The position numbers and the translations under genes were made by a program. A DNA stretch of 64,000 nucleotides from an uncultured Gellertiella sp. (GTDB lineage Bacteria; Pseudomonadota; Alphaproteobacteria; Rhizobiales; Rhizobiaceae): the NCBI RefSeq assembly GCF_963457605.1, contig NZ_OY735139.1:3502001-3566000 (forward strand), written 5' to 3'. The notes beneath the pieces are model-generated. The model was not told where the DNA came from, did not search any database, and saw nothing but the letters and a program-made list of their open reading frames with translations. Of the stretch, positions 15,915 to 24,027 are shown piece by piece (positions within the stretch are counted from its first letter, which is position 1; the number at the start of each line of letters is the position of its first letter).

Positions 15915-17135
15915 TCAGCCCTGCTGGCTGACGCCTTCGGTGCCCTGCATCGGGATCGGCATGGCATGAAAATCGGTCGCCGAATCCCTGCCGTCGGTGA
16001 TGCGCCGCTTCATGCGCCAGCCCGCATAGAAGGCATAGAGGGTGAAGGCCGTGGCGAGGAACCACAAAAGGCCGTTCGGTCCGACATATTCCATCAGCGT
16101 TCCCCCCATCAGCGGGCCGGAAACGGTGCCGAGACCGTAGAGGATCATGATGCCGCTCGAGATCATGACATATTCCTCCGGTTCTGCGCGGTCATTGGCA
16201 TGCGCCACATTCAGCGCATAGACCGGATAGAGCACGGTGCCGACCAGGAAGGCCGCGCCATAGAGGGCGTAGATGTTGCCGTGGCCGATGGCGCTCATCA
16301 GCACGCTGGAGACAAGCCCGATCACGCCGCAGCCGATCATCACATAGCGCCGGTCGATGCGGTCGGACAGACGGCCGATCGGCATTTGCGAGAAGGCACC
16401 GCCCGCAAGTGCCGCCGCCAGCAGCGTCGCGCCCTCGGCGGTGGTAAGGCCGGCCTTCTGCGTGTAGACACCGCCAAGACTGCCCCAGGTGCCCGACAGC
16501 GCGCCTGACAGCAGCGACCCCCAGAAGGCAATCGGCGAGCGCCGGTAGAGCTTTGGCAGGTTGAAGCTGGCCTTGGCGATGGGGGCAGGGGTCTCCGCCG
16601 TCGACAGGGCGGTCGGCAGCAGCGCCAGCGAAAAGATCACGCCGCAGAGCATGAACAGGGTGGTGGAATTGATGTCGCCGAGCGGCACCAGATATTGCCC
16701 GCCAATCGATCCCACCAGGCAGGTGATCATGTAGATCGAAAACAGCGTGCCGCGATTGTCATTGGTGACCCGCTCGTTCAGCCAGCTCTCGATGATCAGA
16801 TAGGCCCCGGCAATGGCAAAGCCTGACAGCATGCGGAAGAAGAACCAGGCCTTCCAGTTCACCAGCAGCGCACAGAGCAGGATGCTGACGGTCAACATCG
16901 TGATCAGTGCCCCGAACACCCGGACATGGCCGACCCGGCGGACGAAATACGGGGTGACGATGCAGGACAGGGTGAAGCCGAACGTGTAGCCGGTGGCGAT
17001 CACCGAGATCACGATGGTCGACCAGCCCTCATGCACGGACCGCACCGGCAGCATGTAGTTCATCAAGCCGAAGCCAACCATCATCATCAGTGTCGATGCC
17101 ATGAGACTGGCGATGGAGAGCAGGCTGCGAATCAT
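15915..17135 (-). CDS. MFS transporter, YcaD-like
   Basis: 406 residues with about 12 predicted membrane segments, the two six-helix halves being split near residue 200 (TAETPAPIAKASFNLPKLYRR). The motif GRLSDRIDRRYVM between helices 8 and 9 is the major-facilitator signature, and RNTGTLFSIYM-like sequence (RGTLFSIYMITCLVGSIGGQYLV) is typical of the YcaD/YfkF group of putative exporters. Substrate is unknown. Start ATG 17135 (MIRSLLSIASLMAS). The gene is divergent from the unknown gene at 17389, with 253 bases between them. Confidence 0.85.
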   Translation of the reverse strand: MIRSLLSIASLMASTLMMMVGFGLMNYMLPVRSVHEGWSTIVISVIATGYTFGFTLSCIVTPYFVRRVGHVRVFGALITMLTVSILLCALLVNWKAWFFFRMLSGFAIAGAYLIIESWLNERVTNDNRGTLFSIYMITCLVGSIGGQYLVPLGDINSTTLFMLCGVIFSLALLPTALSTAETPAPIAKASFNLPKLYRRSPIAFWGSLLSGALSGTWGSLGGVYTQKAGLTTAEGATLLAAALAGGAFSQMPIGRLSDRIDRRYVMIGCGVIGLVSSVLMSAIGHGNIYALYGAAFLVGTVLYPVYALNVAHANDRAEPEEYVMISSGIMILYGLGTVSGPLMGGTLMEYVGPNGLLWFLATAFTLYAFYAGWRMKRRITDGRDSATDFHAMPIPMQGTEGVSQQG

Positions 17136-17388
17136 CGAAAATGTCCTTGAAAGAGGGCCCTGCTTCGGGATGTCCGAATGCGTCGGGCAGGGGCATCATT
17201 GCGAAAGCGGAAGGCCGGGCGCGGTGTCGTTTGCGACAGGGTCTTGCTTAATGCCGTTTTAAAAAACCGTCCCGGTGTTTTTGCATTAACCGAAAATTAG
17301 CAATCTTCTTGATTTTAAAGTCATATACGGGCAGGTTCATGCCTGTGGAGGGGATGAATGCCCGTCTGGAGTAAGGGGAACGCCGGCG

Positions 17389-18363
17389 ATGCAGCCGCTG
17401 TGGCCCCCAAGCCCGAGTGATGACATGCATGATTTTGCACTGCCGATCGACATTCTCTCTCATGGCAACTCGAACGATTCCGACGCGTTTTCGCCGCTCA
17501 CCGTCGAGCGGATCCTGGCCAGTCCCCGCTTCCAGCAGGCGCTTTGCGACCTGTCGGGCAACCTGCTGGCCACATTTCAGGCCAATCCGCGCCTCTGCCG
17601 GGCGCTGGGCTCCCACCAGCGCTGGCTCCTGTCCCAGGCCGCCTTCGCATTGCATTTCGAATATCATGTGGCGAACAAGGCGTCGGGCCTGACGGTCGGT
17701 CGGCTGCGTGACCTGATCACGCCGACGGGGGCGGCCAGCCGCAATACGGTGCTGAATTTCATCGAGGAAATGCGCCATTACCGCTATGTGCGCGATATCC
17801 CGCATCCGGATGGCGGGCGCAGCCGCCGCAGGCGTGTCGAAATCAGCGAACAGGCGGAAGAGACCATGGCCACCTGGTTCCGCTTCAACATCGCGCTTCT
17901 CGACCAGATCGACGGCGGCGAGCGGCAGGCGGCGCTGGTGCGCGATCCCGGCATTTTCCGCCGCGCCCAGCCGGTCGCGGCGCGTCGCTGTCTGGAAGAC
18001 AAGGCCTGGCTGGACCCGCCTGTGGCCGTCGGCCTGTTTCAGTGGACGGAAAGCGGCGGGCTGGTGATGGACGAACTGATGGCGCGCTGTGGCCGCACCA
18101 CGGCCAATGCCGAGGGACGCTACAATCTCGGCACGGTCAATATCCGCGCCATGGCGGATGCCTATCTGATGTCGCACACCCATTTGCAGCGGCTGTTCCG
18201 CAAGGCGGCGGAGATGCAGGTGATCGGCTGGGAGGGCAACCGGCGCAAGGCCGAACTCTGGGTGTCCGCCGACTTCCTCGATGATTACCGGCGCTGGCAG
18301 GCGGCAAAACTCGTGCATCTCGACCATGCCTTTCATGCTGCTGTCGATGTTGCTGCCCCCTAG
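17389..18363 (+). CDS. Uncharacterised protein with winged-helix-like segments
   Basis: 324 residues, soluble and Arg-rich. Two stretches look like winged helix-turn-helix DNA-binding units: GLTVGRLRDLITPTGAASRNTVLNFIEEMRH with a basic wing PDGGRSRRRRVEIS (about 104-160), and NIRAMADAYLMSHTHLQRLFRKAAEMQVIGWEG (about 255-287). A transcription regulator is therefore plausible, but I cannot name the family. Start ATG 17389 follows an AAGGGGA stretch; ATG 17425 is an alternative. It is divergent from the MFS transporter gene and may regulate it (inference from position). Confidence 0.6.
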   Translation: MQPLWPPSPSDDMHDFALPIDILSHGNSNDSDAFSPLTVERILASPRFQQALCDLSGNLLATFQANPRLCRALGSHQRWLLSQAAFALHFEYHVANKASGLTVGRLRDLITPTGAASRNTVLNFIEEMRHYRYVRDIPHPDGGRSRRRRVEISEQAEETMATWFRFNIALLDQIDGGERQAALVRDPGIFRRAQPVAARRCLEDKAWLDPPVAVGLFQWTESGGLVMDELMARCGRTTANAEGRYNLGTVNIRAMADAYLMSHTHLQRLFRKAAEMQVIGWEGNRRKAELWVSADFLDDYRRWQAAKLVHLDHAFHAAVDVAAP

Positions 18364-18975
18364 ACCGAAAGCGCCTGAGGCCACCACGGGCGCGCGCGCC
18401 GCTGACACATTCGGTACCCTGGACTTCACCGGCATTCGAAAGGCCCATCCATCGGGCGGGGCGGCCTGCCGGTCATCCGGCCGAAGCCCTGCGCCGTGAT
18501 CTGCTCATTGGTGACGAAATGGGCGGGGCGGCCATGGACCGCCAGCCGCTGGATAAGGACTGCGGCCTGAAGGCTTTCGAACACGGAATGTACCTGATGT
18601 CGGCGAATGAACATGGCGGTCGGTCCCTGGCTTGTCACACGGTTTGCAAATAAAGCTCAACCGGCAGATCCAGAACCCGCCGGTGTCGATGACCTCCGCC
18701 AAACGCATGTCGCGCGAAAGTGCGCAGCGGTTTCGCGATGACGACATGCGTCAAATCAAGGACCTGCAGCGCGCGAGCGAGTCTCGAAGATCGCGACGTG
18801 CTGTAGGCTGACAATAAGACAGGACCGTGAAAAGCCCCCTCGCTCAAGCGCGTGTCTGCCATGCGCCCCGCGCATGCAGGCGTCATCTTGCCGCCATGGT
18901 TTTGAAAACCTGCTGCGGGCAAATCAGCCGGACGAGGGAGCCAGGTCTTCGATCAGAGCGAACTCAGATCTTCGA
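18364..18975. other. Intergenic region with repeats, no supported gene
   Basis: 612 bases. Short open frames exist on both strands (for example 18426-18638 minus), but none has a recognisable family or ribosome binding site. The region contains the inverted repeat listed at 18704-18787, a small palindrome ATGCGC/GCGCAT near 18860, and at its right end the start of a 23-bp tandem repeat. It looks like a worn insertion or recombination zone. Confidence 0.5.
18704..18787. repeat. Rhizobial-type intergenic repeat
   Basis: CGCATGTCG (18704-18712) pairs with CGACATGCG (18742-18750), and inside them CGCGAAA pairs with TTTCGCG. The sequence continues TCAAATCAAGGACCTGCAGC. I recall closely similar blocks (GTGCGCAGCGGTTTTGCG followed by ACGACATGC) many times between genes in Rhizobium and Agrobacterium, so this is probably a copy of a dispersed rhizobial repeat. 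That identification is from memory. Confidence 0.6.
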
Positions 18976-19007
18976 TCAGAGCGAACTCAGATCTTCGATC
19001 AGAGCGA
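18946..19007. repeat. 23-bp tandem repeat at the 3' end of the glycosylase gene
   Basis: The unit TCTTCGATCAGAGCGAACTCAGA occurs at 18946-18968 and 18969-18991, and its first 16 bases recur at 18992-19007. The unit includes the stop codon of the minus-strand glycosylase gene (18976-18978), so the duplication has altered the last codons and 3' region of that gene. Confidence 0.9.
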
Positions 19008-19857
19008 TGTCTTTGAGCTTCATGCGGAAGCGCAGGAGATCCTGCCAGGCAAGCCGCTTGTTTTGTGCGGCCAGCAGCAGATCGTGGGGGTGAAGGCTGG
19101 TGAGGGCGGGCACCACCAGTCCGCCGACGCCGAGATCGTGCCATTCGCCGCGCACCTTATGCATGGCCGCTTCCGGCCCGAGCAGGAAACGGGAGGTGAA
19201 ATTGCCGAGGATGAGCACGGCCTTCGGGGCGCAAAGCTCGATCTGGCGCTCGAGAAACGGACGGCAAATGTCCATTTCGGCCTGATAGGGCATCCGGTTT
19301 CCCGGCGGCCGCCAGGGCAGGGCGGTGGTCAGCACCACCCTGTCGCGGGAAAGCCCGATGGAGGCCAGCATCCGGTCGAACAGCACACCGGATGCCCCGG
19401 CAAAGGGTATTCCGTCCCGGTCCTCGTCCGCATCGGGAACCGAGCCGATCACCATGATGCCGGACTGGACGGCACCGGTGGCAAACAGCGCGTGCCGGGC
19501 GCTGCGCTTCAGATTGCAGAATTCAAAGCCCGAAATCGCCTCACGCAGCGCCTCGAGCGTCTGGGCCGTCGCGGCCACCCGGCGGGCTTCCGCCACCGCC
19601 TCGCCATCCGGCACGGCAATCGGCGCGGTGGACTGGGCGCGGGGAGGGGCCGCCTGCGGCCCCGCCCCGGTGCTGCGGGCCGGAACCTGCGCCGGCGCCT
19701 GTGCGGCGGCACGCTGGCTTCGCGCCTGCCGTTCGGCGGCATATTCGGCGAACCGGTCGACCGGCTGATCGTCCAGCATCCAGTCGACCCCCGCATCCGC
19801 ATAGAAATGCAGAAGCGCGGCGAGTTCGCGGGGCTGGAGGCTGTCTGACGGGATCAT
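18976..19857 (-). CDS. Family 4-type uracil-DNA glycosylase
   Basis: Removes uracil from DNA in base excision repair. 293 residues. The N-terminal 100 residues include an Ala/Pro-rich low-complexity linker; the core has MVIGSVPDADEDRDGIPFAGASG (about 150-170), WRPPGNRMP and CRPFLERQIELCAPKAVLILG. Family 4 enzymes hold a 4Fe-4S cluster with four Cys; here only CNLK and CRPF are in place and the site before RPPGNR is Trp. As I recall, that Trp is common in alphaproteobacterial members. The C-terminus (KDIALIEDLSSL) lies inside the 23-bp tandem repeat. Confidence 0.8.
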   Translation of the reverse strand: MIPSDSLQPRELAALLHFYADAGVDWMLDDQPVDRFAEYAAERQARSQRAAAQAPAQVPARSTGAGPQAAPPRAQSTAPIAVPDGEAVAEARRVAATAQTLEALREAISGFEFCNLKRSARHALFATGAVQSGIMVIGSVPDADEDRDGIPFAGASGVLFDRMLASIGLSRDRVVLTTALPWRPPGNRMPYQAEMDICRPFLERQIELCAPKAVLILGNFTSRFLLGPEAAMHKVRGEWHDLGVGGLVVPALTSLHPHDLLLAAQNKRLAWQDLLRFRMKLKDIALIEDLSSL

Positions 19858-19908
19858 GGCCTCACCTTATCCGAGCCGGGCGGCGCGGGGCAAGCACCGA
19901 CGGGAGTT

Positions 19909-21195
19909 TCAGGCGGTCCATTCGGAAATATCGTCGCGCGCGCCGATCAGCGCCAGGCCATGGGCAATCGACAGCAATTCGCCGCCGCTTTCGATGCGCG
20001 AGGTCGCGAAGCGGTTCTCGAAGATCCGCCGCACGGCAGGCACGAAGGAGGTGCCGCCCGTCAAAAACACCTTGTCGATGGCATCGGCAGGCGTTGCGGT
20101 TTTCACCAGCACCTCGTCGAGCGCCGATTCCATGCGCGCGAGATCGGGGGCGATCCAGCTTTCGAAATCGCGGCGGCGCACCAGCTTGCGACCGGCGGCC
20201 CCGAGCGGGGCGAAATGAAACTCCGCCTCCTCCGCAAGCGACAGCGCCATCTTCAGCGATGACACCGACTGGTAGAGCGGAAAGCCCTCGTCATGATCGA
20301 CCAGATCGACAAAGGCTTCGAGCTTTTCCGGCTCGTCGGCGACCCGCACCAGCTTCTTGAGTTCGGTGAATTCCTTCGAGGTCTTGAAGATCGACAGCTG
20401 GTTCCAGCGGCCGAAATTGGCGAAATAGCCCGACGGCACCTCGAGCTTCTTGTCGAAGCTGCGGAAGGTGCTGCCCTTGCCGATCTCCGGGGAGACGATC
20501 TGGTCGATGATGCGGAAATCGAAATGGTCGCCCGCCACCCCGACGCCGGAATGGCCGACCGGCTCGGCGGTGAGCCGCCCGGCGCGATGCTCGAAGCGGA
20601 TCAGCGAATAGTCGGTGGTGCCGCCACCGAAATCGGCGACCAGCACGGTCGCATCCTCCCTGAGCTTCCGGGCGAAATAGAAGGCGGCGGCGACGGGCTC
20701 GTAGACATAGTGGATATCGGCAAAGCCGGAGCGGCGCAGTGCATCGCCATAGCGCGTCAGCGCCAGTTCCTCATCCGGATTGGCCCCGGCAAAGGCGACC
20801 GGACGCCCCACCACCAGACGGCCCGGCTGTTCCGGCCAGTGCTCGCCCGCGTAGGTCTTCAGCCGCTCGACAAAGGCAGACATCAGGTCTTCGAAACTGT
20901 TGCGCCGGGCAAAGATCAGCGTTGCCTGGAACAGCGGGCTCGCCGCAAAGGTCTTGATCGATTGCAGGAAGCGGCAATCGCCGGGATTGTCGATGAACTG
21001 GCGGATGGCGGCCTGTCCGGCCTCGACACGCAGGCTGGTGTCGCGGTTCTTCAGAAAGGACAGCGCCGTGCGCATCGATTCCGCCTCGCCCGCCGCACTC
21101 GAAAACCGCATCGACCGGGTCTCGCCCGCCACCGCCTCGGCAATCACCGAATTGGTCGTGCCAAAATCAAAGCCCAAAGCACGCGCCATGGCCAT
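19909..21195 (-). CDS. Hsp70-family protein, YegD-like
   Basis: Actin-fold ATPase of 428 residues. It contains the phosphate-1 motif GFDFGTTNS (about 8-16), VYEPVAAAFYFAR, the phosphate-2 motif VADFGGGTTDYSLI and the adenosine motif VFLTGGTSFVPAVRRIF. It ends after the nucleotide-binding domain and has no canonical DnaK substrate-binding domain, as in E. coli YegD, whose role is unclear. ATG 21189 (MARALGFDF) is the better match to homologues; 21195 adds two residues. It lies 50 bases from the glycosylase gene on the same strand and may share a transcript. Confidence 0.88.
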   Translation of the reverse strand: MAMARALGFDFGTTNSVIAEAVAGETRSMRFSSAAGEAESMRTALSFLKNRDTSLRVEAGQAAIRQFIDNPGDCRFLQSIKTFAASPLFQATLIFARRNSFEDLMSAFVERLKTYAGEHWPEQPGRLVVGRPVAFAGANPDEELALTRYGDALRRSGFADIHYVYEPVAAAFYFARKLREDATVLVADFGGGTTDYSLIRFEHRAGRLTAEPVGHSGVGVAGDHFDFRIIDQIVSPEIGKGSTFRSFDKKLEVPSGYFANFGRWNQLSIFKTSKEFTELKKLVRVADEPEKLEAFVDLVDHDEGFPLYQSVSSLKMALSLAEEAEFHFAPLGAAGRKLVRRRDFESWIAPDLARMESALDEVLVKTATPADAIDKVFLTGGTSFVPAVRRIFENRFATSRIESGGELLSIAHGLALIGARDDISEWTA

Positions 21196-21370
21196 CTCCC
21201 CTTAGGTCTCAACGGATGGATATCGGGCACGCTGCCGCAAAATCACCGGCGCAGCCCCGAAAAGAGGGCGCCTGATGGCATGGCAGAGGGGGAAAGGCAA
21301 GCGCCGCCTGGCTGCAGGGCAATCACCTGGTTACTAAAGCAGGTGCGAGCAGGGGAATCGGGTGAACGCA

Positions 21371-21538
21371 TTATCCGGTGATGATGCGGACGAGGAAGTC
21401 GTCGTCCCAGGCTGCGGAGTGTCGGGCGAGATTGACGGACAGCTTGCCCTTTCCGCGCCGGATGAGGTTCAGGGCCATGTGCTTGATGGTTGTGAAGTTG
21501 GCGGGGGCGTGATCGGTTCGCACGCGGCATTCGTCGTC
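21371..21538 (-). pseudogene. C-terminal remnant of an ISAs1-family transposase
   Basis: About 55 codons (DDECRVRTDHAPANF through AAWDDDFLVRIITG) match the C-terminus of ISAs1/H-repeat transposases, including the NAPANF-KHMA-N-R block and the final WDDDFL. Everything N-terminal is missing: the coding sequence stops abruptly at about 21539 where MITE copy C begins. It is a dead fragment left by a deletion or by MITE-mediated rearrangement. Confidence 0.8.
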
Positions 21539-21540
21539 GC

Positions 21541-21604
21541 GAAAGGACAAACGAAAACAAAGGGCCCTAGAGTCTGTCTGGTTCAATATGAACCTGACAG
21601 ACTC
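21541..21604. repeat. MITE copy C, one end missing
   Basis: Read on the minus strand, this copy starts at the TAG stop of the SDR gene, has the GAGTCTGTCAGG end and hairpin nearly identical to copy A, and continues with GGGCCCTTTGTTTTCGTTTG. It then runs straight into the ISAs1 remnant instead of the second inverted repeat. TA at 21605-21606 marks the intact end. The outer half has been lost. Confidence 0.85.
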
Positions 21605-22392
21605 TAGAGGCTGCGGGCCGCGCCGCCGTCGCAGCGGATCATCGAGCCGGTGATGTAGCTTGCCCGTTCGCTGACGAGAAAGGCGGCTGTGGCACCGAAT
21701 TCCTCGATCGTGCCATAGCGCCTTGCCGGGATCTTCGCCTCGCTTGCGGCGCGGACCTCGTCGAGCGGCTTGCCTGCCCGCTCGGCCGCCGCCCGGTCGA
21801 GTTCGTCGATCCGCGAGGTCAGAATGCTGCCCGGCAGCAGCATGTTGACGGTGATGCCGAGGCCTGCCACCTCGGTTGCCAGCGTCTTCGACCAGCCGGC
21901 CAGCGCCGGGCGGAGCGTGTTCGACAGCGCAAGTCCGGCAATCGGTTCGATGATGCCCGACGAGGCGACCGTCAGGATGCGGCCAAACCCCTGCGCCCTC
22001 ATGCCGGGCAGGAAGGCATGGCCGAGCCCGATCAGCCGCAGCACCATCGCATTGAAGTAATGGCTGAGCGTTTCCGCCGACATGTCCGCGCAAGAGCCGG
22101 GCGGCGGACCGCCGGAATTGTTGACGAGGATATCGAGCCCGCCGAGCTTTTCCGCCACCGAAGCGGTGAGGTTCTCGACAATGAATGCATCGAAGAGATC
22201 GGCCACCACCCAGTCCGCCTTGCCCGGCCCGCGTGCCGTAAGCTCTTCGGCGCGCGCCTCGAGTGTCGCGGCATTGCGCCCGGTCAGGAGCACATGCGCG
22301 CCTTCGGCCACCAGCGCATCGGCAATGCCGCCGCCAAGCCCGCGCGAGGAGGCAAGTACCAGCGCCCGTTTTCCCGTCAGTCCCAGATCCAT
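21604..22392 (-). CDS. SDR-family NAD(P)-dependent oxidoreductase
   Basis: 262 residues, Rossmann fold. The cofactor loop reads ASSRGLGGGIA (about 14-24), followed by NNSGGPP in place of NNAG, a Ser in VASSGIIEP, and the C-terminal GSMIRCDGGAARSL. The usual catalytic YxxxK Tyr is not evident: the expected stretch reads LSNTLRPALAGWSKTLATE, with Lys present but no Tyr four residues before it. This holds for a known subgroup of SDRs similar to BacC/3-oxoacyl reductases. Substrate unknown. It directly follows the GlcD-type gene with a 2-base gap, so the two probably form an operon. The stop TAG coincides with the MITE copy C boundary. Confidence 0.85.
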   Translation of the reverse strand: MDLGLTGKRALVLASSRGLGGGIADALVAEGAHVLLTGRNAATLEARAEELTARGPGKADWVVADLFDAFIVENLTASVAEKLGGLDILVNNSGGPPPGSCADMSAETLSHYFNAMVLRLIGLGHAFLPGMRAQGFGRILTVASSGIIEPIAGLALSNTLRPALAGWSKTLATEVAGLGITVNMLLPGSILTSRIDELDRAAAERAGKPLDEVRAASEAKIPARRYGTIEEFGATAAFLVSERASYITGSMIRCDGGAARSL

Positions 22393-22394
22393 CT

Positions 22395-23807
22395 TTATCC
22401 CTGTTCCGTTGCGAAGGGCACCTTGCCCGGATTGAAAAGCAGGCCGGGATCAAGCAGGCGCTTGATCGCCACGCCCAGCGCCCGCTTGACGGGGTCGGCA
22501 TGCTGGAGATAGGCCGCGCGCTTGTCGGTGCCAACCCCGTGTTCGGCGGAAAAGCTGCCGCCCATCGCCTGTACGCCCTCATAGAGCGCCGCCTCGATGG
22601 CATGTCTGGCGGCGGCATCGACCGCGCCCGCATGGGTGATCGACAGATGCAGGTTGCCATCCGCCATATGCCCGTAGACATAGGCCCCGAGTTTCGGATC
22701 GACGGCCGTCAGCCGCTGGCGCAACCCCGCCACATAGGCGTCGAGACTGCCGGGGGGCACCGAAATGTCATAGGAGGGCGCGTCCCGGTGTTCCCTGTAG
22801 ATGAACTCCGCCTCCTCGCGCAATTGCCAGAATTTTTGCGCCTGGGTCAGCGACTGCGCGACGAGGCCTGACGTGATGCCTGCGTCCTCCCATATCCAGG
22901 CCAGCGCCGATTCCAGCCCGTCGCGGGCGCTGTCGCCGGTGTCGCCGGAGACCTCGACCAGCAGCACGGCAGGCGTTTGCCCCTCCAGCCAGCCGGTGTC
23001 GAAGCCATGCGCCCTGGCACTGTCGCGAAAAAAATCTGCCCACATCAGTTCGCAACCCTCCAGCTGCAGCCCGGATTGCGCCTCAAGCGCGCCGGTGATG
23101 TGAAGCGCCGAGGTGGCGGAGGGCACGCCGATCAGTGCGGTTGCCCGCTCGGGATTTCGTCGCTCCAGCTTCAGCACCACGCGGGTGACAAAACCATAGG
23201 CCCCTTCGCCGCCGATCATGAGATGCTTGAGGTCTGGACCGGCGGAGACCTTGATCACCCGGCTCATGTCGGAAAACACCGATCCGTCGGGCAGCACTGC
23301 TTCCAGTCCCAGCACCTGATGGCGCATCACCCCGTTGCGAAAGGCAAGAATTCCCCCGGCATTTGTCGAGGTCATGCCGCCGATGGTGGCGGTGCCGCGC
23401 GAGGCAAGATCGATGCCGGGCGTCAGCCCCAGCGGCAGCAAGGCCCGTTGCAACGCCTCCAGCGTCACCCCGGCCTCGACGACAACGGTGCGTTCCTCCG
23501 CATGGATCGCCACGATCCGGGTGAGCCTTTCGGTGGAGAGGATCAGTTCCCCCTCGCGGCTGACCCCGCCGCCGACCAGCCCGGTCCGCCCGCCCTGCGG
23601 CACGATCCCCACCCGGTTTTCCCGCGCCCAAGTGATCACCGCCGCCGCCTCCGCCGTGGACGCGGGCATTGCCATCACCGCCGCACCAAAATTCTCCGGA
23701 TGCTCGCCGGGTGCCCGATTGTGAAGCGCTGCGGGACCAGCCAGCGCCAGGCCGGGGAAACGGGTTTCAAGTTGCTGGTGGAGGGTCCGGGCGGTCGTGT
23801 GGTTCAT
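22395..23807 (-). CDS. FAD-binding oxidoreductase, GlcD/D-lactate dehydrogenase type
   Basis: 470 residues of the vanillyl-alcohol-oxidase fold family that oxidises 2-hydroxy acids (D-lactate, D-2-hydroxyglutarate, glycolate). The PCMH FAD domain includes VPQGGRTGLVGGG, GIDLASRGTATIGGMTSTNAGG and GGEGAYGFVT; the FAD-oxidase C domain includes GHMADGNLHLSI (metal-binding His) and FSAEHGVGTDKR. The exact substrate cannot be fixed. The stop is 2 bases upstream of the SDR start, so a joint pathway on a hydroxy acid is likely. Confidence 0.88.
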   Translation of the reverse strand: MNHTTARTLHQQLETRFPGLALAGPAALHNRAPGEHPENFGAAVMAMPASTAEAAAVITWARENRVGIVPQGGRTGLVGGGVSREGELILSTERLTRIVAIHAEERTVVVEAGVTLEALQRALLPLGLTPGIDLASRGTATIGGMTSTNAGGILAFRNGVMRHQVLGLEAVLPDGSVFSDMSRVIKVSAGPDLKHLMIGGEGAYGFVTRVVLKLERRNPERATALIGVPSATSALHITGALEAQSGLQLEGCELMWADFFRDSARAHGFDTGWLEGQTPAVLLVEVSGDTGDSARDGLESALAWIWEDAGITSGLVAQSLTQAQKFWQLREEAEFIYREHRDAPSYDISVPPGSLDAYVAGLRQRLTAVDPKLGAYVYGHMADGNLHLSITHAGAVDAAARHAIEAALYEGVQAMGGSFSAEHGVGTDKRAAYLQHADPVKRALGVAIKRLLDPGLLFNPGKVPFATEQG

Positions 23808-24027
23808 GAACAGCGTCCTGCTATGGCTTGGCGGACGCTACCTGATCCCGGGCAGGACGGGAATTGGCCGGGGAGAAGAAATATGTGCGGGAGGGACGCT
23901 GGCACCCGGTTTTCCGAGATGGATGCAGGATCAGAAAATGCTTGTATTCATCAGGACGCGCCGGCCAGGAGGGTTCGCCGCTTGCGGTGATATGGGATCA
24001 AGCGTTTCCGGCTCCCCGGCGCGTCGC

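Noticed and set aside
18426-18638. Short minus-strand frame in the intergenic repeat region
   Set aside because: No homology I can name, no ribosome binding site, and composition like random frames nearby.
22395-23807. Glycolate oxidase GlcD linked functionally to the sgaA module
   Set aside because: The gene is 36 kb away, no glcE or glcF follows, and the substrate cannot be distinguished from D-lactate or D-2-hydroxyglutarate.
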